Notes under the pieces: generated by a model
Databases searched by the model: none
Seen by the model: the letters and a program-made list of their open reading frames with translations, nothing else
Told to the model about the DNA's origin: nothing
Position numbers and translations under genes: made by a program
Shown here: positions 9,193 through 17,448 of the stretch, one piece after another
Numbering within the stretch: the first letter of the stretch is position 1
Layout of the letters: each line of letters starts with the position of its first letter
Source of the DNA: JBFONV01 sp040779335
Lineage (GTDB): Bacteria > Pseudomonadota > Gammaproteobacteria > Enterobacterales > Alteromonadaceae
NCBI GenBank assembly: GCA_040779335.1
Contig: JBFONV010000005.1
Location: forward strand, 1-64,000
Length of the DNA: 64,000 nucleotides
Reading direction: 5' to 3'

Positions 9193-10158
9193 ATGAAGTA
9201 TTTCCCGATTTTTCTCGCCGCAAACAAAATTAACGCCATGGTAATTGGTGGCGGAGATGTTGCCGCAAGAAAAATAGAACTTTTATTAAAATCGACGACA
9301 CAAATCTCCGTGATGTCAGCAGAAATATCAACTAGTGTCGAACGCCTGATCGCCACTCATAAACTGACCTGGCTTAAACATAATTATGCCCCAGAACATC
9401 TTGATAATATCAATATTGTCATAGCCGCGACGGATAACAATGAGGTAAATAAAACGGTATCGGTAGAAGCCAATGCGCTCAATATATATGTCAATGTCGT
9501 GGATCAACCGGATTTATGTACATACATTACCCCCGCGATATTAGATCGCTCACCGATGTTGATTGCAATTTCAAGCTCAGGCAGTGCGCCTATTTTAGTA
9601 AGAATGCTCAGAGAGCAAATCGAAAAAATGTTACCTGAGCGTTACGGAAAACTCGCTGATTTTTCATTAAAATTTCGAGATCATGTCAAAGCACGGGTAA
9701 AAGGTTTACGCAATAGACGCTCATTTTGGGAAAACACCCTAAAAGGACCTATAGGCCAAGCGATCCTTAATGGTAAAACCCAACACGCCGAACAACAATT
9801 AATCGCCAGCTTAAAAGAACAAATTGCGCCTCCTGAAGGTGAAATAGTGTTTATACACACTTGTGATGGCGATCCCGACAACTTAACATTAAACGCCCAC
9901 CGAGAAATGCAATTTGCTGATGCGGTTTTTTATGATGATGACGTTAATTTATCACTCATCGAATATATCCGCCGTGATGCCGATAAATATCCGCAGTCCA
10001 TTTCGTCGCATATACTGATCAATTTTCAACATGCTATTGAGTTAGCAGAAAAGGGGCAAAAGGTAATATATCTTTTAGCGGGGGAGACACCTTTGCCAGC
10101 AAATTCAGCGCTATCAACCAGTGGTATCAGTCGAAAAATAATAACAAGCGGCAGTTAA
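9193..10158 (+). CDS. Siroheme synthase N-terminal half (precorrin-2 dehydrogenase/ferrochelatase) with truncated SUMT remnant
   Basis: The first roughly 210 residues match the CysG-B/Met8p type precorrin-2 dehydrogenase and sirohydrochlorin ferrochelatase: NAD site AMVIGGGDVAARKIELLL, then SSSGSAPILVRMLREQIE, and the middle domain NRRSFWENTLKGPIGQ. From about residue 215 the sequence still follows the start of the uroporphyrinogen methyltransferase half (GEIVFIHTCDGDPDNLTL, RRDADKYP, ELAEKGQKVIYLLAGETP). It then stops at 321 residues, whereas full CysG is about 457. The SAM-binding GxGPGD loop is degraded (HTCDGD). So it should do the last two steps of siroheme synthesis and need a separate methyltransferase encoded elsewhere. 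Confidence 0.9.
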   Translation: MKYFPIFLAANKINAMVIGGGDVAARKIELLLKSTTQISVMSAEISTSVERLIATHKLTWLKHNYAPEHLDNINIVIAATDNNEVNKTVSVEANALNIYVNVVDQPDLCTYITPAILDRSPMLIAISSSGSAPILVRMLREQIEKMLPERYGKLADFSLKFRDHVKARVKGLRNRRSFWENTLKGPIGQAILNGKTQHAEQQLIASLKEQIAPPEGEIVFIHTCDGDPDNLTLNAHREMQFADAVFYDDDVNLSLIEYIRRDADKYPQSISSHILINFQHAIELAEKGQKVIYLLAGETPLPANSALSTSGISRKIITSGS

Positions 10159-10358
10159 TTAGCAAAGTTCCTAGTCAAACCAACCTCTACAAGACAGCTA
10201 ACATACGAACTTTGCCATAGAATAAGAGCGTTCTTCATACGCGCATTAATGGTTACACAAATTATCGTGTTAAATTTTAGCAAAAAAGGTAATCCGAAAA
10301 GTCTATTTTTATCGGCATGAACAAAAACAGAATCACTGTTTTCTTGCAGCCGAATAAA

Positions 10359-11123
10359 TTATTTTGTTGTTAGATAGTGGAGGGAATCTATGAAAGCGTC
10401 AAAGTTGATGTTAGCAACATTATCACCTTGGTTGTTTAACCTAACTAGTTGTTCTTTGTCTGGAATAGGTGAACGGCTTAGTATTAAAACAAGGTTTTTG
10501 TAATCGCTAAACTCAACCAATGCGCTATATTGAAAAATGTCGCCAACAACACCGAGCAGTTCAAGCAAAATTTTTTTGCTATCAACAATTAAATTAATAA
10601 AAACAACTCCATTATCAGTAACGTTTTTATTCATATCTCGATAAAAATTTTTATGGAAGAGACAACTTGATACCGATTTATTCTCATAGATATCAATTAG
10701 CATCACATCATTATCTTCGTTTTGTGTTTTCAGATATTGCTGCGCAGACTGGTTAACGACCGTTGTCTTTTCAGGCAAAGCAAAATATTGTTTCGCCATA
10801 TTAATAATCGATTGACTTTGTTCTACAGACACTACATCAATCGTAGAGTGTGAATTAAAGAAACGTTCGAACACACCGCCACCAAGCCCTAAGTTCAATA
10901 CACGTAAGGGTGATTTTTTCCAAAGCATAAACAACAGCATTGATTGAGGAACTGGCAACAAGATCTGAGCAGGTGCAGCTGTATTCATTAATGATTGCAC
11001 TGCTGGTGAACTTAAATGGAACCATCGATAGTGTTCAAATTCTCTAACATCAAGAACATCCGAAAAGACTTGTTCGTTATAAAGTGAAACCCCAAGGGTT
11101 GGGCTAAGTGTATGCAAATCCAT
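10359..11123 (-). CDS. Spermidine-synthase-like SAM-fold protein
   Basis: A 254-residue protein with a spermidine synthase-like Rossmann core: LRVLNLGLGGGVFERFF (about 73-89) corresponds to the glycine-rich nucleotide loop, VVSVEQSQSI to the acidic ribose-binding strand, and DVMLIDIYEN to the catalytic-loop region. The N-terminal beta part characteristic of true spermidine synthases is only partly recognisable and polyamine-site residues are not obvious. I therefore call it a family member of unknown substrate. It is 65 bp downstream of nhaR on the same strand and could be cotranscribed with it. Confidence 0.75.
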   Translation of the reverse strand: MDLHTLSPTLGVSLYNEQVFSDVLDVREFEHYRWFHLSSPAVQSLMNTAAPAQILLPVPQSMLLFMLWKKSPLRVLNLGLGGGVFERFFNSHSTIDVVSVEQSQSIINMAKQYFALPEKTTVVNQSAQQYLKTQNEDNDVMLIDIYENKSVSSCLFHKNFYRDMNKNVTDNGVVFINLIVDSKKILLELLGVVGDIFQYSALVEFSDYKNLVLILSRSPIPDKEQLVRLNNQGDNVANINFDAFIDSLHYLTTK

Positions 11124-11188
11124 AATGTAAATTGTTTTTTATATGGCAACTTCCATGACTAGAACATAAAAAGCATTGCAAATCTAGC

Positions 11189-12097
11189 TCAAGCCATAGG
11201 CTGCTCAAACAATTTTTTACCTTGTGATAACAGGTGTTGAACCGCTGGATGTTTAACCTTTCGCTCAGGGGAAATTAAATAATAATACTCGGTGATATCA
11301 TTAGTGCGACCTATCAAAGTGACATCAAACTGTTCAACAACATGCTTTTCAATAATTGTTGGGGCGCAAAATACACCATAACCAGCTTGGCCAAAATACT
11401 TAACTAAAATAGAATCATCAAACTCACCAATAATAATGGGGTCTATATCAAGCTGTTCGAACCAAGTTAATACACTTAAACGTTGATTAGTGCCCTCTCC
11501 TGCCATAAAAAACATTTCCCCGTTCAATGACTGAGGAAAATTTTTGGTTAGCTTATCCGCCAGCTCTTTTTTAGCAAAAAAACTCATTCCACTTTTGCCT
11601 ATCACATGGCTATATGCTTTTAACGGTGAACCTGAGGGTAAGGGAGTATCACTTAATATGGCGTCTAACTTATTAACCGCTAACTCTCCAAGCAGCACAT
11701 CTAAACTCGTTTCTTTGCAAACGAGTCTGATAGAGTCGTCCATGGTGTAAATTTCTTTAAGGAAGTTATAAGAAAATACTTTAGCAACAATATCGGTAAC
11801 GCCAATAGAAAATCGGAACGAAAAGTCAGTGGAATGATTCTTTAGCGAGTGCAACAGTTCATCACCAAGGCTAAATATTTCTTGAGCATAACTAAAAGTA
11901 ATACGCCCCATCTCATTTAAAACCAGCCTTTTGCCTTTACGATCAAACAAACAATAACCTAATTGCTCTTCTAGTGTATGTAGTTGAGCACTTAATGTTT
12001 GCGGAGTGATATGGATAACTTTTGACGCTTGCGCAATACTGCCATGCGTTGCAATAGCGTAAAAATACTGTAAGTGATGGTAATTGAGCTTTCCCAT
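11189..12097 (-). CDS. nhaR: LysR-family regulator, NhaR-like
   Basis: A 302-residue LysR-type regulator. The N-terminal helix-turn-helix (NYHHLQYFYAIATHGSIAQAS...ITPQTLSAQLHTLEEQLG) resembles NhaR of E. coli. So do LGELAVNKLDAILSD, the conserved IIGEFDDSILVKYFG segment and the closing KHPAVQHLL. NhaR activates nhaA in response to sodium. Here the gene is divergent from nhaA, whereas in E. coli nhaA and nhaR are codirectional. The shared 153-bp intergenic region carries repeated elements that could be its operator. Confidence 0.9.
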   Translation of the reverse strand: MGKLNYHHLQYFYAIATHGSIAQASKVIHITPQTLSAQLHTLEEQLGYCLFDRKGKRLVLNEMGRITFSYAQEIFSLGDELLHSLKNHSTDFSFRFSIGVTDIVAKVFSYNFLKEIYTMDDSIRLVCKETSLDVLLGELAVNKLDAILSDTPLPSGSPLKAYSHVIGKSGMSFFAKKELADKLTKNFPQSLNGEMFFMAGEGTNQRLSVLTWFEQLDIDPIIIGEFDDSILVKYFGQAGYGVFCAPTIIEKHVVEQFDVTLIGRTNDITEYYYLISPERKVKHPAVQHLLSQGKKLFEQPMA

Positions 12098-12143
12098 ATC
12101 GCCCTCAATAAGAAAAATGTATGAACGATAAAACGTTAATACA

Positions 12144-12210
12144 CAACAACAATCTAATCAACTTTTTTCTGATAACGCATCAACAACAATCGACTTTTAT
12201 TGCTGTTGTT
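12144..12210. promoter_or_regulatory. Candidate NhaR operator region between nhaR and nhaA
   Basis: The 11-mer CAACAACAATC occurs twice as a direct repeat (12144-12154 and 12181-12191, 37 bp apart). The second copy also forms an imperfect inverted repeat with ATTGCTGTTGTT at 12199-12210. Paired sites between a LysR gene and its divergent target are typical of this regulator class. Assignment to NhaR is inference. Confidence 0.4.
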
Positions 12211-12250
12211 AGTTCGCTATAAATTGTCTAGTTGTGACAAAGGAGGCGGT

Positions 12251-13477
12251 ATGTCGGAAAATTCAATTATCCTAAAATGGAAAAAGTTCATACAAACAGA
12301 TGCGAGTTCAGGCATCATTTTGGTATTAGCAGCTACCCTAGCTTTAATGCTGGCAAACAGTATGTTTAGCTCGCATTATTCAAGTTTTTTAGAATTCCCT
12401 GTAAGTATCACCCTTGGTACCTTTGCCATTAGTAAGCCTTTAGTTCTGTGGGTTAATGATGGCCTGATGGCACTATTTTTCTTTGTTGTAGGCTTAGAAA
12501 TAAAACGGGAATTGTTTTACGGTCAACTCTCTAGTCCGGATCAGATAGTATTACCTTTTCTTGCTGCCGTTGCAGGTATTATTTTTCCCGCACTAATATA
12601 TGTAGCCTTCAATTATCAAGACGCTGTCGCCATGAACGGTTGGGCGATTCCGTCAGCTACAGATATCGCCTTCGCACTCGGCATATTTGTACTATTTGGC
12701 AAGCATTTACCGCCGAGCTTAAAGTTATTTTTACTCTCAGTCGCCATTATTGACGATATTGGTGCAGTGATTATTATTGCGATATTTTACTCTCAAGATT
12801 TAGCAACCAACTCACTTATTATTGCAACCATTGGTCTAGTGATTCTGTTTATCTTTAACCGATTGGAGTTATCGAATAAAACACCATTTATTTTGGTTTC
12901 TATTGTAGTGTGGGCTGCCGTTTTAAAATCGGGTGTACATGCTACCTTAGCGGGTTTTGCCGTGGCGTGGTTTGTACCTATTGCTCGAGAAAAAGCCGAA
13001 TCAATGTCATATCAAATAGAACATGGATTGCATCCTTGGATCGCCTTCTTTGTCTTGCCTCTTTTCGCTTTCGCTAATGCTGGCGTTAGCCTGACAGGCG
13101 CGAATCTAGATGAGCTCTTTACGCCTATTTCTTTAGGAATTATTGGCGGACTCTTTCTTGGTAAACAATTCGGCATTTTTGCAGCGTGCTTCATTGCGGT
13201 GAAGTTAAAGTTATGCCGCCTACCAAAAGATGCGACTTGGGGTCAACTTTACGGAATTTGTTTACTCTGTGGAGTAGGTTTCACCATGAGTCTATTTATT
13301 GGTTCACTGGCTTTTGAAGAACAAGGACTAGCCTATCAAACACAAGTAAAAGTAGGCGTGTTAATTGGCTCACTGGTATCGGCGTTTGCTGGCGCAATGC
13401 TGATACGAAATTCATCCAAAAAAGTTAATACATTAGAGGAAAAGTCCCATGCACAAAGTAATACATCAAATGCTTAA
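12251..13477 (+). CDS. nhaA: Na+/H+ antiporter NhaA
   Basis: Inner-membrane antiporter expelling Na+ (or Li+) in exchange for protons, important for salt and alkaline stress. The ATG at 12251 is fixed by a strong AGGAGG just upstream and gives 408 residues; an earlier in-frame start at 12200 has no such site. Key residues are visible: Asp138 in SATDIAFALG, the ion-binding pair Asp168-Asp169 in AIIDDIGA, and the lysine of FLGKQFG matching E. coli Lys300. Twelve hydrophobic segments fit the family. The 3' end overlaps the next gene by 29 bp. Confidence 0.97.
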   Translation: MSENSIILKWKKFIQTDASSGIILVLAATLALMLANSMFSSHYSSFLEFPVSITLGTFAISKPLVLWVNDGLMALFFFVVGLEIKRELFYGQLSSPDQIVLPFLAAVAGIIFPALIYVAFNYQDAVAMNGWAIPSATDIAFALGIFVLFGKHLPPSLKLFLLSVAIIDDIGAVIIIAIFYSQDLATNSLIIATIGLVILFIFNRLELSNKTPFILVSIVVWAAVLKSGVHATLAGFAVAWFVPIAREKAESMSYQIEHGLHPWIAFFVLPLFAFANAGVSLTGANLDELFTPISLGIIGGLFLGKQFGIFAACFIAVKLKLCRLPKDATWGQLYGICLLCGVGFTMSLFIGSLAFEEQGLAYQTQVKVGVLIGSLVSAFAGAMLIRNSSKKVNTLEEKSHAQSNTSNA

Positions 13478-13907
13478 ATCAAGCGCAGTTATTTTACTGT
13501 TTATTTCGGGTTCTGTTTACGCCGATTTTAAATCTGACATTATTCAATCTTGCACAGCCTATCAGCAAGGGATTGATAAAAGAGAGATTAACGCTTGCAA
13601 GCTTTATATAGATGGCTTTATTGATTCTTCGCTGTTCTCAGAAAATGCAGTTACTAAGCCTGAATCACAAATTAGCCAAAAAACGCAACGAAGTGATTAT
13701 TTAAAGCGCGCCTATGAAACGCGATTAATGACGACCTCTTCTATGTTGAAAGATGAAAATGCTCATGAGTTCTGTATTCCTCTTGAGTATGACAGAAAAG
13801 AAGTGGCGTCTCAGGTAGCAAAATCAATGAATATAACGGCACTAGAAAACAGTCCGCTCAAACAAGTATTGTTTGAGACCTTAGTTGCAAAGTTTCCGTG
13901 TCAATAA
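13449..13907 (+). CDS. Secreted Rap1a/Tai-like domain protein
   Basis: A 152-residue exported protein: signal peptide to about residue 25 (...FISGSVYADFKSD), then a small all-helical domain with four cysteines. The C-terminal pattern FCIP...VASQVAKSM...LFETLVAKFPCQ is that of the Rap1a/Tai4 family, first described as periplasmic immunity proteins against type VI secretion amidases. No T6SS effector or toxin gene is near. It overlaps the nhaA end by 29 bp in another frame and has GAGGA before its ATG, so translation is probably coupled to nhaA. Function here is unknown; orphan members are frequent in marine gammaproteobacteria. Confidence 0.78.
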   Translation: MHKVIHQMLKSSAVILLFISGSVYADFKSDIIQSCTAYQQGIDKREINACKLYIDGFIDSSLFSENAVTKPESQISQKTQRSDYLKRAYETRLMTTSSMLKDENAHEFCIPLEYDRKEVASQVAKSMNITALENSPLKQVLFETLVAKFPCQ

Positions 13908-13948
13908 TTTTTACCAATTACATCAAACTCAAGCCAAAGAGGTAATTT

Positions 13949-14296
13949 ATGGAATTAGCAATCACTCACTTGAAAGTTGATATTTCGCCGGAGAATCTAT
14001 CTAGGATCAAGCAAAAAGCTCAGCGCATGTTTGACCGTATTTGTGACCACATTGAGAGTATTAAAGTCACTATTGACGATATTAATGGCCCTAAAGGAGG
14101 TAAAGATAAACACTGTCGAGTTGTTATTCATTCTAAAGGCATCCCTGCTATTGTCATTACTGACAATCAGTCATCGGTGATGTCTGCAGTAAATATTGCT
14201 TTATCGAGAGCAAGAACTAGCCTGCTAAGAAAAGTAAAACGCAAACAAAAAAATCTACCGGTTTGTCATTCAATGTTTGACGAAAATATACAGTAA
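13949..14296 (+). CDS. HPF/RaiA-like ribosome-associated protein
   Basis: A 115-residue protein matching the hibernation-promoting factor/RaiA (S30AE) fold: the N-terminal strand and helix (ELAITHLKVDISPENLSRIKQKA), the family motif VTIDDINGPKGGKDKHCRVVI, and a C-terminal helix rich in Arg/Lys (NIALSRARTSLLRKVKRKQK) that would contact rRNA. Family members bind the 30S decoding centre and silence ribosomes under stress. It follows the Rap1a-like gene by 41 bp with AAGAGG before the ATG, suggesting one transcription unit with nhaA. The exact subgroup is not clear. Confidence 0.85.
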   Translation: MELAITHLKVDISPENLSRIKQKAQRMFDRICDHIESIKVTIDDINGPKGGKDKHCRVVIHSKGIPAIVITDNQSSVMSAVNIALSRARTSLLRKVKRKQKNLPVCHSMFDENIQ

Positions 14297-14348
14297 ATGC
14301 AGTTGTCACCTGTCATTTTGTAATATTACTGTCAGAAGGAGTATTAAG

Positions 14349-15011
14349 ATGAGAAATACACAAACATTTGCCGCATCGCAGCAAAATCAAAGCGTACTAG
14401 CGCAAAATAAAGTACTTCGGAATACCTACGCTTTACTAGCAATGACATTATTGTTCAGTGCCTTCACTGCGACAATGAGTATGGCCTTAAACCTGCCGCA
14501 TCCAGGCATGTTGATAACACTCGTGGGGTATTTTGGCTTATTGTTTCTTACCCATAAATATCGCAATGAAAGTTTAGGGTTATTGTGTGTATTTGCATTA
14601 ACTGGATTTATGGGAGTTACTTTAGGACCGATTCTTAATGCTTACTGGATAATGGCACCACAAGTTGTACTTAAAGCTTTGGGACTAACGGCGATAGTAT
14701 TTTTTAGTCTAAGTGGCTATGCAATTACTAGCAAAAAGAACTTTAGCTTTATGGGCTCATTTTTAATGGTGGGTATTATTGTCGCTTTCGCTTGCGGCCT
14801 TGGCGCATTCTTTTTTGAAGTGCCAGCGCTAAGTTTAGGTGTTTCAGCAATGTTTGTATTGCTGATGTCAGGGCTAATTTTGTATCAAACCAGTGAAATC
14901 ATCCACGGAGGAGAAACTAATTACATCAGTGCAACCGTGACCTTGTATATTAGTATCTACAACCTATTTACTAGCTTATTGCACCTCTTCGGGTTTAGTT
15001 CTAGTGAATAG
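14349..15011 (+). CDS. Bax inhibitor-1/YccA family membrane protein
   Basis: A 220-residue protein with about seven hydrophobic segments. The ATG at 14349 follows an AGAAGGA site; the longer frame from 14277 has no ribosome site and would run into the preceding gene. The short motif LNLPHPG after the first membrane segment and the C-terminal LYQTSEIIHGGETNYISATVTLYISIYNLF are those of YccA-type BI-1 proteins. YccA interacts with the FtsH protease in E. coli; homologues can leak cations. It is the last gene of the nhaA cluster and is followed by a clear terminator. Confidence 0.93.
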   Translation: MRNTQTFAASQQNQSVLAQNKVLRNTYALLAMTLLFSAFTATMSMALNLPHPGMLITLVGYFGLLFLTHKYRNESLGLLCVFALTGFMGVTLGPILNAYWIMAPQVVLKALGLTAIVFFSLSGYAITSKKNFSFMGSFLMVGIIVAFACGLGAFFFEVPALSLGVSAMFVLLMSGLILYQTSEIIHGGETNYISATVTLYISIYNLFTSLLHLFGFSSSE

Positions 15012-15080
15012 CCTTGGTCACAATAACTGGACGCGCAATAACTGAACGCGTAAAACACACACCAAAAAATATTAGCTCAA

Positions 15081-15118
15081 AGCAAAAAGAAGTCCTCTCA
15101 CTTCTTTTTGCTCTTTTT
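15081..15118 (+). terminator. Rho-independent terminator after the BI-1 gene
   Basis: A 13-bp perfect stem AGCAAAAAGAAGT / ACTTCTTTTTGCT with a six-base loop is followed by CTTTTT. Confidence 0.9.
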
Positions 15119-15180
15119 AATTAACTTACCTGATCTGAACGAATCTCACTTACGTATTAACCAATAACATCCTTTATTTA

Positions 15181-15873
15181 ATGTTGACAACTATCAAACT
15201 ACAACATTTTACTCATCAGAAAATCGCTGAAATGCCACGTAGATACCGTGCTCAGTTCATCAATAGCTTATCAGGGTTTAAAAGTGCTAATGTGATAGGT
15301 ACCAGCAACCAAGATAAGCAAACTAACTTAGCCATAATCAGCTCTGTGGTTCACCTTGGGGCATCGCCGGCATTGGTTGGCTTTATTACTCGTCCGAATA
15401 CCGTGCCGAGACATACCTTAGAAAATATTATTGCGACTAAGCAATACACAATTAACCAAGTATCAACTGAATTTTGGTCTCAGGCGCATCAAACCTCAGC
15501 AAGATATGAACAAGGTCAAAGTGAATTTGATCACGCCGACCTCCGTGAAGAATATATTGATGGCTATATTGCACCTTTTGTAAAACAAAGCAGATTAAAA
15601 TACGCTCTAACATTGCAAGATATCGTCCCGATCACACTCAATAACACACAATTAGTTATTGGTGAGGTTACCGATATTATTTGTGATACGCAGGCAATTA
15701 AAAATGATGGTTATATCGACATAGAATGTCTTGATACTGTCTGTATATCAGGGTTAGATAGCTATCATACCAGCCAACGTCTATCGAGAGTAAGTTACGC
15801 AAAACCTGATCAAACGGTAACAAATATCCCATTAGACGGTCACGCTTATGTTGATGTAAAGGCATCAATATGA
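15181..15873 (+). CDS. Flavin reductase-like (FMN-binding split barrel) protein
   Basis: A 230-residue protein of the flavin reductase-like split-barrel fold: AQFINSLSGFKSANVIGT, then NLAIISSVVHLGASPALVGFITRPN, then RHTLENIIATKQYTINQV, each typical of this family's FMN-binding core. The predicted role is binding or reducing flavin with an unknown electron partner. Its stop overlaps the next start (ATGA), so it is translationally coupled to the DUF3429 gene. The ATG at 15181 is the family-consistent start. Confidence 0.85.
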   Translation: MLTTIKLQHFTHQKIAEMPRRYRAQFINSLSGFKSANVIGTSNQDKQTNLAIISSVVHLGASPALVGFITRPNTVPRHTLENIIATKQYTINQVSTEFWSQAHQTSARYEQGQSEFDHADLREEYIDGYIAPFVKQSRLKYALTLQDIVPITLNNTQLVIGEVTDIICDTQAIKNDGYIDIECLDTVCISGLDSYHTSQRLSRVSYAKPDQTVTNIPLDGHAYVDVKASI

Positions 15874-16286
15874 ACACTTCTAAATTTCTCGGTTATGCGG
15901 GCCTTTTACCCTTTGTCGCCTTACTAATACTCAACTTCTTTCAACAGCATGATTGGCAAATAAACCTTCAACAAGCCTTCATTTTTTATAGCGCAATCAT
16001 ATTAAGTTTTATCGCGGGGACATTGTGGCAAAAAAACGACCACCCAATCGATGTCAGTAGACAAATATTGAGTAACGCCATTAGTTTGCTTGCTTTTGCA
16101 TGCTTGTTAATGCCGCTAAAAAATGCCGTAGTGCTCTTGCCTATCGGTTATTTACTATTACTTATCTTTGAATCTTTATTTTTTGATACTAATGTAGACT
16201 CCGATGTTTACTTCAAAATGCGTACACGGCTAACATTAAGTGTCATATTTTTACACGGCGTAGCGTTTGCTATGTGGTTTGGATAA
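15870..16286 (+). CDS. DUF3429-like membrane protein
   Basis: A 138-residue integral membrane protein with four to five hydrophobic segments: LGYAGLLPFVALLIL, then AFIFYSAIILSFIAGTLWQ, then two further pairs. The start (GYAGLLPF) and the SFIAGTLW segment match the DUF3429 family as I remember it. Function unknown. It overlaps the flavin reductase by 4 bp and precedes the DCC protein by 12 bp. Confidence 0.8.
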   Translation: MNTSKFLGYAGLLPFVALLILNFFQQHDWQINLQQAFIFYSAIILSFIAGTLWQKNDHPIDVSRQILSNAISLLAFACLLMPLKNAVVLLPIGYLLLLIFESLFFDTNVDSDVYFKMRTRLTLSVIFLHGVAFAMWFG

Positions 16287-16298
16287 CAGGTTTTAGTT

Positions 16299-16697
16299 AT
16301 GTTAACTATTTTCTACGACAGTAAATGTCCTCTATGCACCAAAGAGATGCTATCGCTAAAACGCCAAGACAGAAACAACCAGCTTCATTTAGTAGATTTG
16401 CACAGAGATAACATAGCCGAAGAATACCCGAGCATAAATGTTGTTCAAGCGATGAAAATTTTACATGGGCTAGATAGCGGTAAATTATTATTGGGGCTGG
16501 AAGTAACGCATCGAGCATGGACAATTGTCGGTAAAGGTTTTTGGGTTGCCCCACTTAATTGGCCCATCATTAAACCCGTTACCCAACGCGCGTACATGCT
16601 GTTTGCGAGGCACAGGCAAAAAATTTCCAACATCGTATCAACGATTTTTAAGCTCGATAAAAACTCATGTGACTCTGGAAGTTGTTATGACAAGTAA
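16299..16697 (+). CDS. DCC-family thiol-disulfide oxidoreductase-like protein (DUF393)
   Basis: A 132-residue protein of the DCC family. The defining N-terminal motif YDSKCPLCTKEM holds a CxxC pair, and VVQAMKILHGLDSGKLLLGLEVTHRAW matches the family centre. The CxxC suggests thiol redox activity, but the biochemical role of the family is not established to my knowledge. An unusual tail, DSGSCYDK, adds another cysteine. The gene overlaps the following SDR by 11 bp. Confidence 0.87.
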   Translation: MLTIFYDSKCPLCTKEMLSLKRQDRNNQLHLVDLHRDNIAEEYPSINVVQAMKILHGLDSGKLLLGLEVTHRAWTIVGKGFWVAPLNWPIIKPVTQRAYMLFARHRQKISNIVSTIFKLDKNSCDSGSCYDK

Positions 16698-17421
16698 CCA
16701 GACCCTGATCATTGGCGCAAATAGTGATATTGCCAAAGCCATCGCTTTGCAATTAATCAACATTTCAAATCACCGATTAATTGTTATTAGTCGGGATCTA
16801 TCTGCGTATGCAAATTTTGACACTGAAAGAATCACAGGGATCGAAATAGAAAATTATCACCCAGACAATATTGAGCATGCCATTACTAAAATACCTTGTT
16901 CTCAGCAGCAACCAATTACACAGGTATTTATATGTCATGGTTTATTACATAAAAACAACATTCAACCAGAAAAGCGTATAGAAGATTTTGACGTTACCTG
17001 CTTTCAAACCATTATGGAGGCCAATGCAATTACGCCAATGCTATGGATACAAAAATTAATCCCATTACTACCCAGAAAACACCCGTGTAAACTTATTGTT
17101 TTTAGTGCCCGAGTTGGCAGTATAAGTGATAACCATTTAGGGGGGTGGTACAGTTATCGCGCATCTAAAGCAGCACTGAATATGATGCTTAAAAATACCG
17201 CGATAGAATTGGCTCGACGAGCAAAAAATATAAAAGTGATCTCATTTCATCCAGGGACCACTGATACACCGCTTTCTAAGCCTTTTCAAAAAAATGTGCC
17301 CGCAGATAAACTGTTCAGCAGCGAATTTGTCGCCAACCAGTTATTAACTATTGTCGATTCTTGTGCGTTTGATAATTCATTGAGTTATCTAGATTGGCAA
17401 GGAAAAACAATTCCTTGGTAG
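16687..17421 (+). CDS. Short-chain dehydrogenase/reductase, C-factor-like
   Basis: A 244-residue SDR. The nucleotide loop is TLIIGANSDIAKAIAL, a variant of the usual TGxxxGIG. The active site has Ser in VFSARVGS and the YxxxK pair in WYSYRASKAALN. After it, VISFHPGTTDTPLSKPF is the conserved segment of C-factor/CsgA-like SDRs. The ATG at 16687 lies within the end of the DCC gene; a longer frame from 16525 would overlap it far more. It is the fourth gene of the operon. Such SDRs often sit with photolyase or cryptochrome genes in Vibrio and Shewanella, but none is seen here. Confidence 0.85.
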   Translation: MTSNQTLIIGANSDIAKAIALQLINISNHRLIVISRDLSAYANFDTERITGIEIENYHPDNIEHAITKIPCSQQQPITQVFICHGLLHKNNIQPEKRIEDFDVTCFQTIMEANAITPMLWIQKLIPLLPRKHPCKLIVFSARVGSISDNHLGGWYSYRASKAALNMMLKNTAIELARRAKNIKVISFHPGTTDTPLSKPFQKNVPADKLFSSEFVANQLLTIVDSCAFDNSLSYLDWQGKTIPW

Positions 17422-17448
17422 CTAACCGCCTCAGCACCACAATAATAA

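Noticed and set aside
10162..10215. A 9-bp inverted repeat GCAAAGTTC / GAACTTTGC after the siroheme synthase gene
   Set aside because: The 36-base loop and absence of a T-run make it a poor terminator; kept only as a note.
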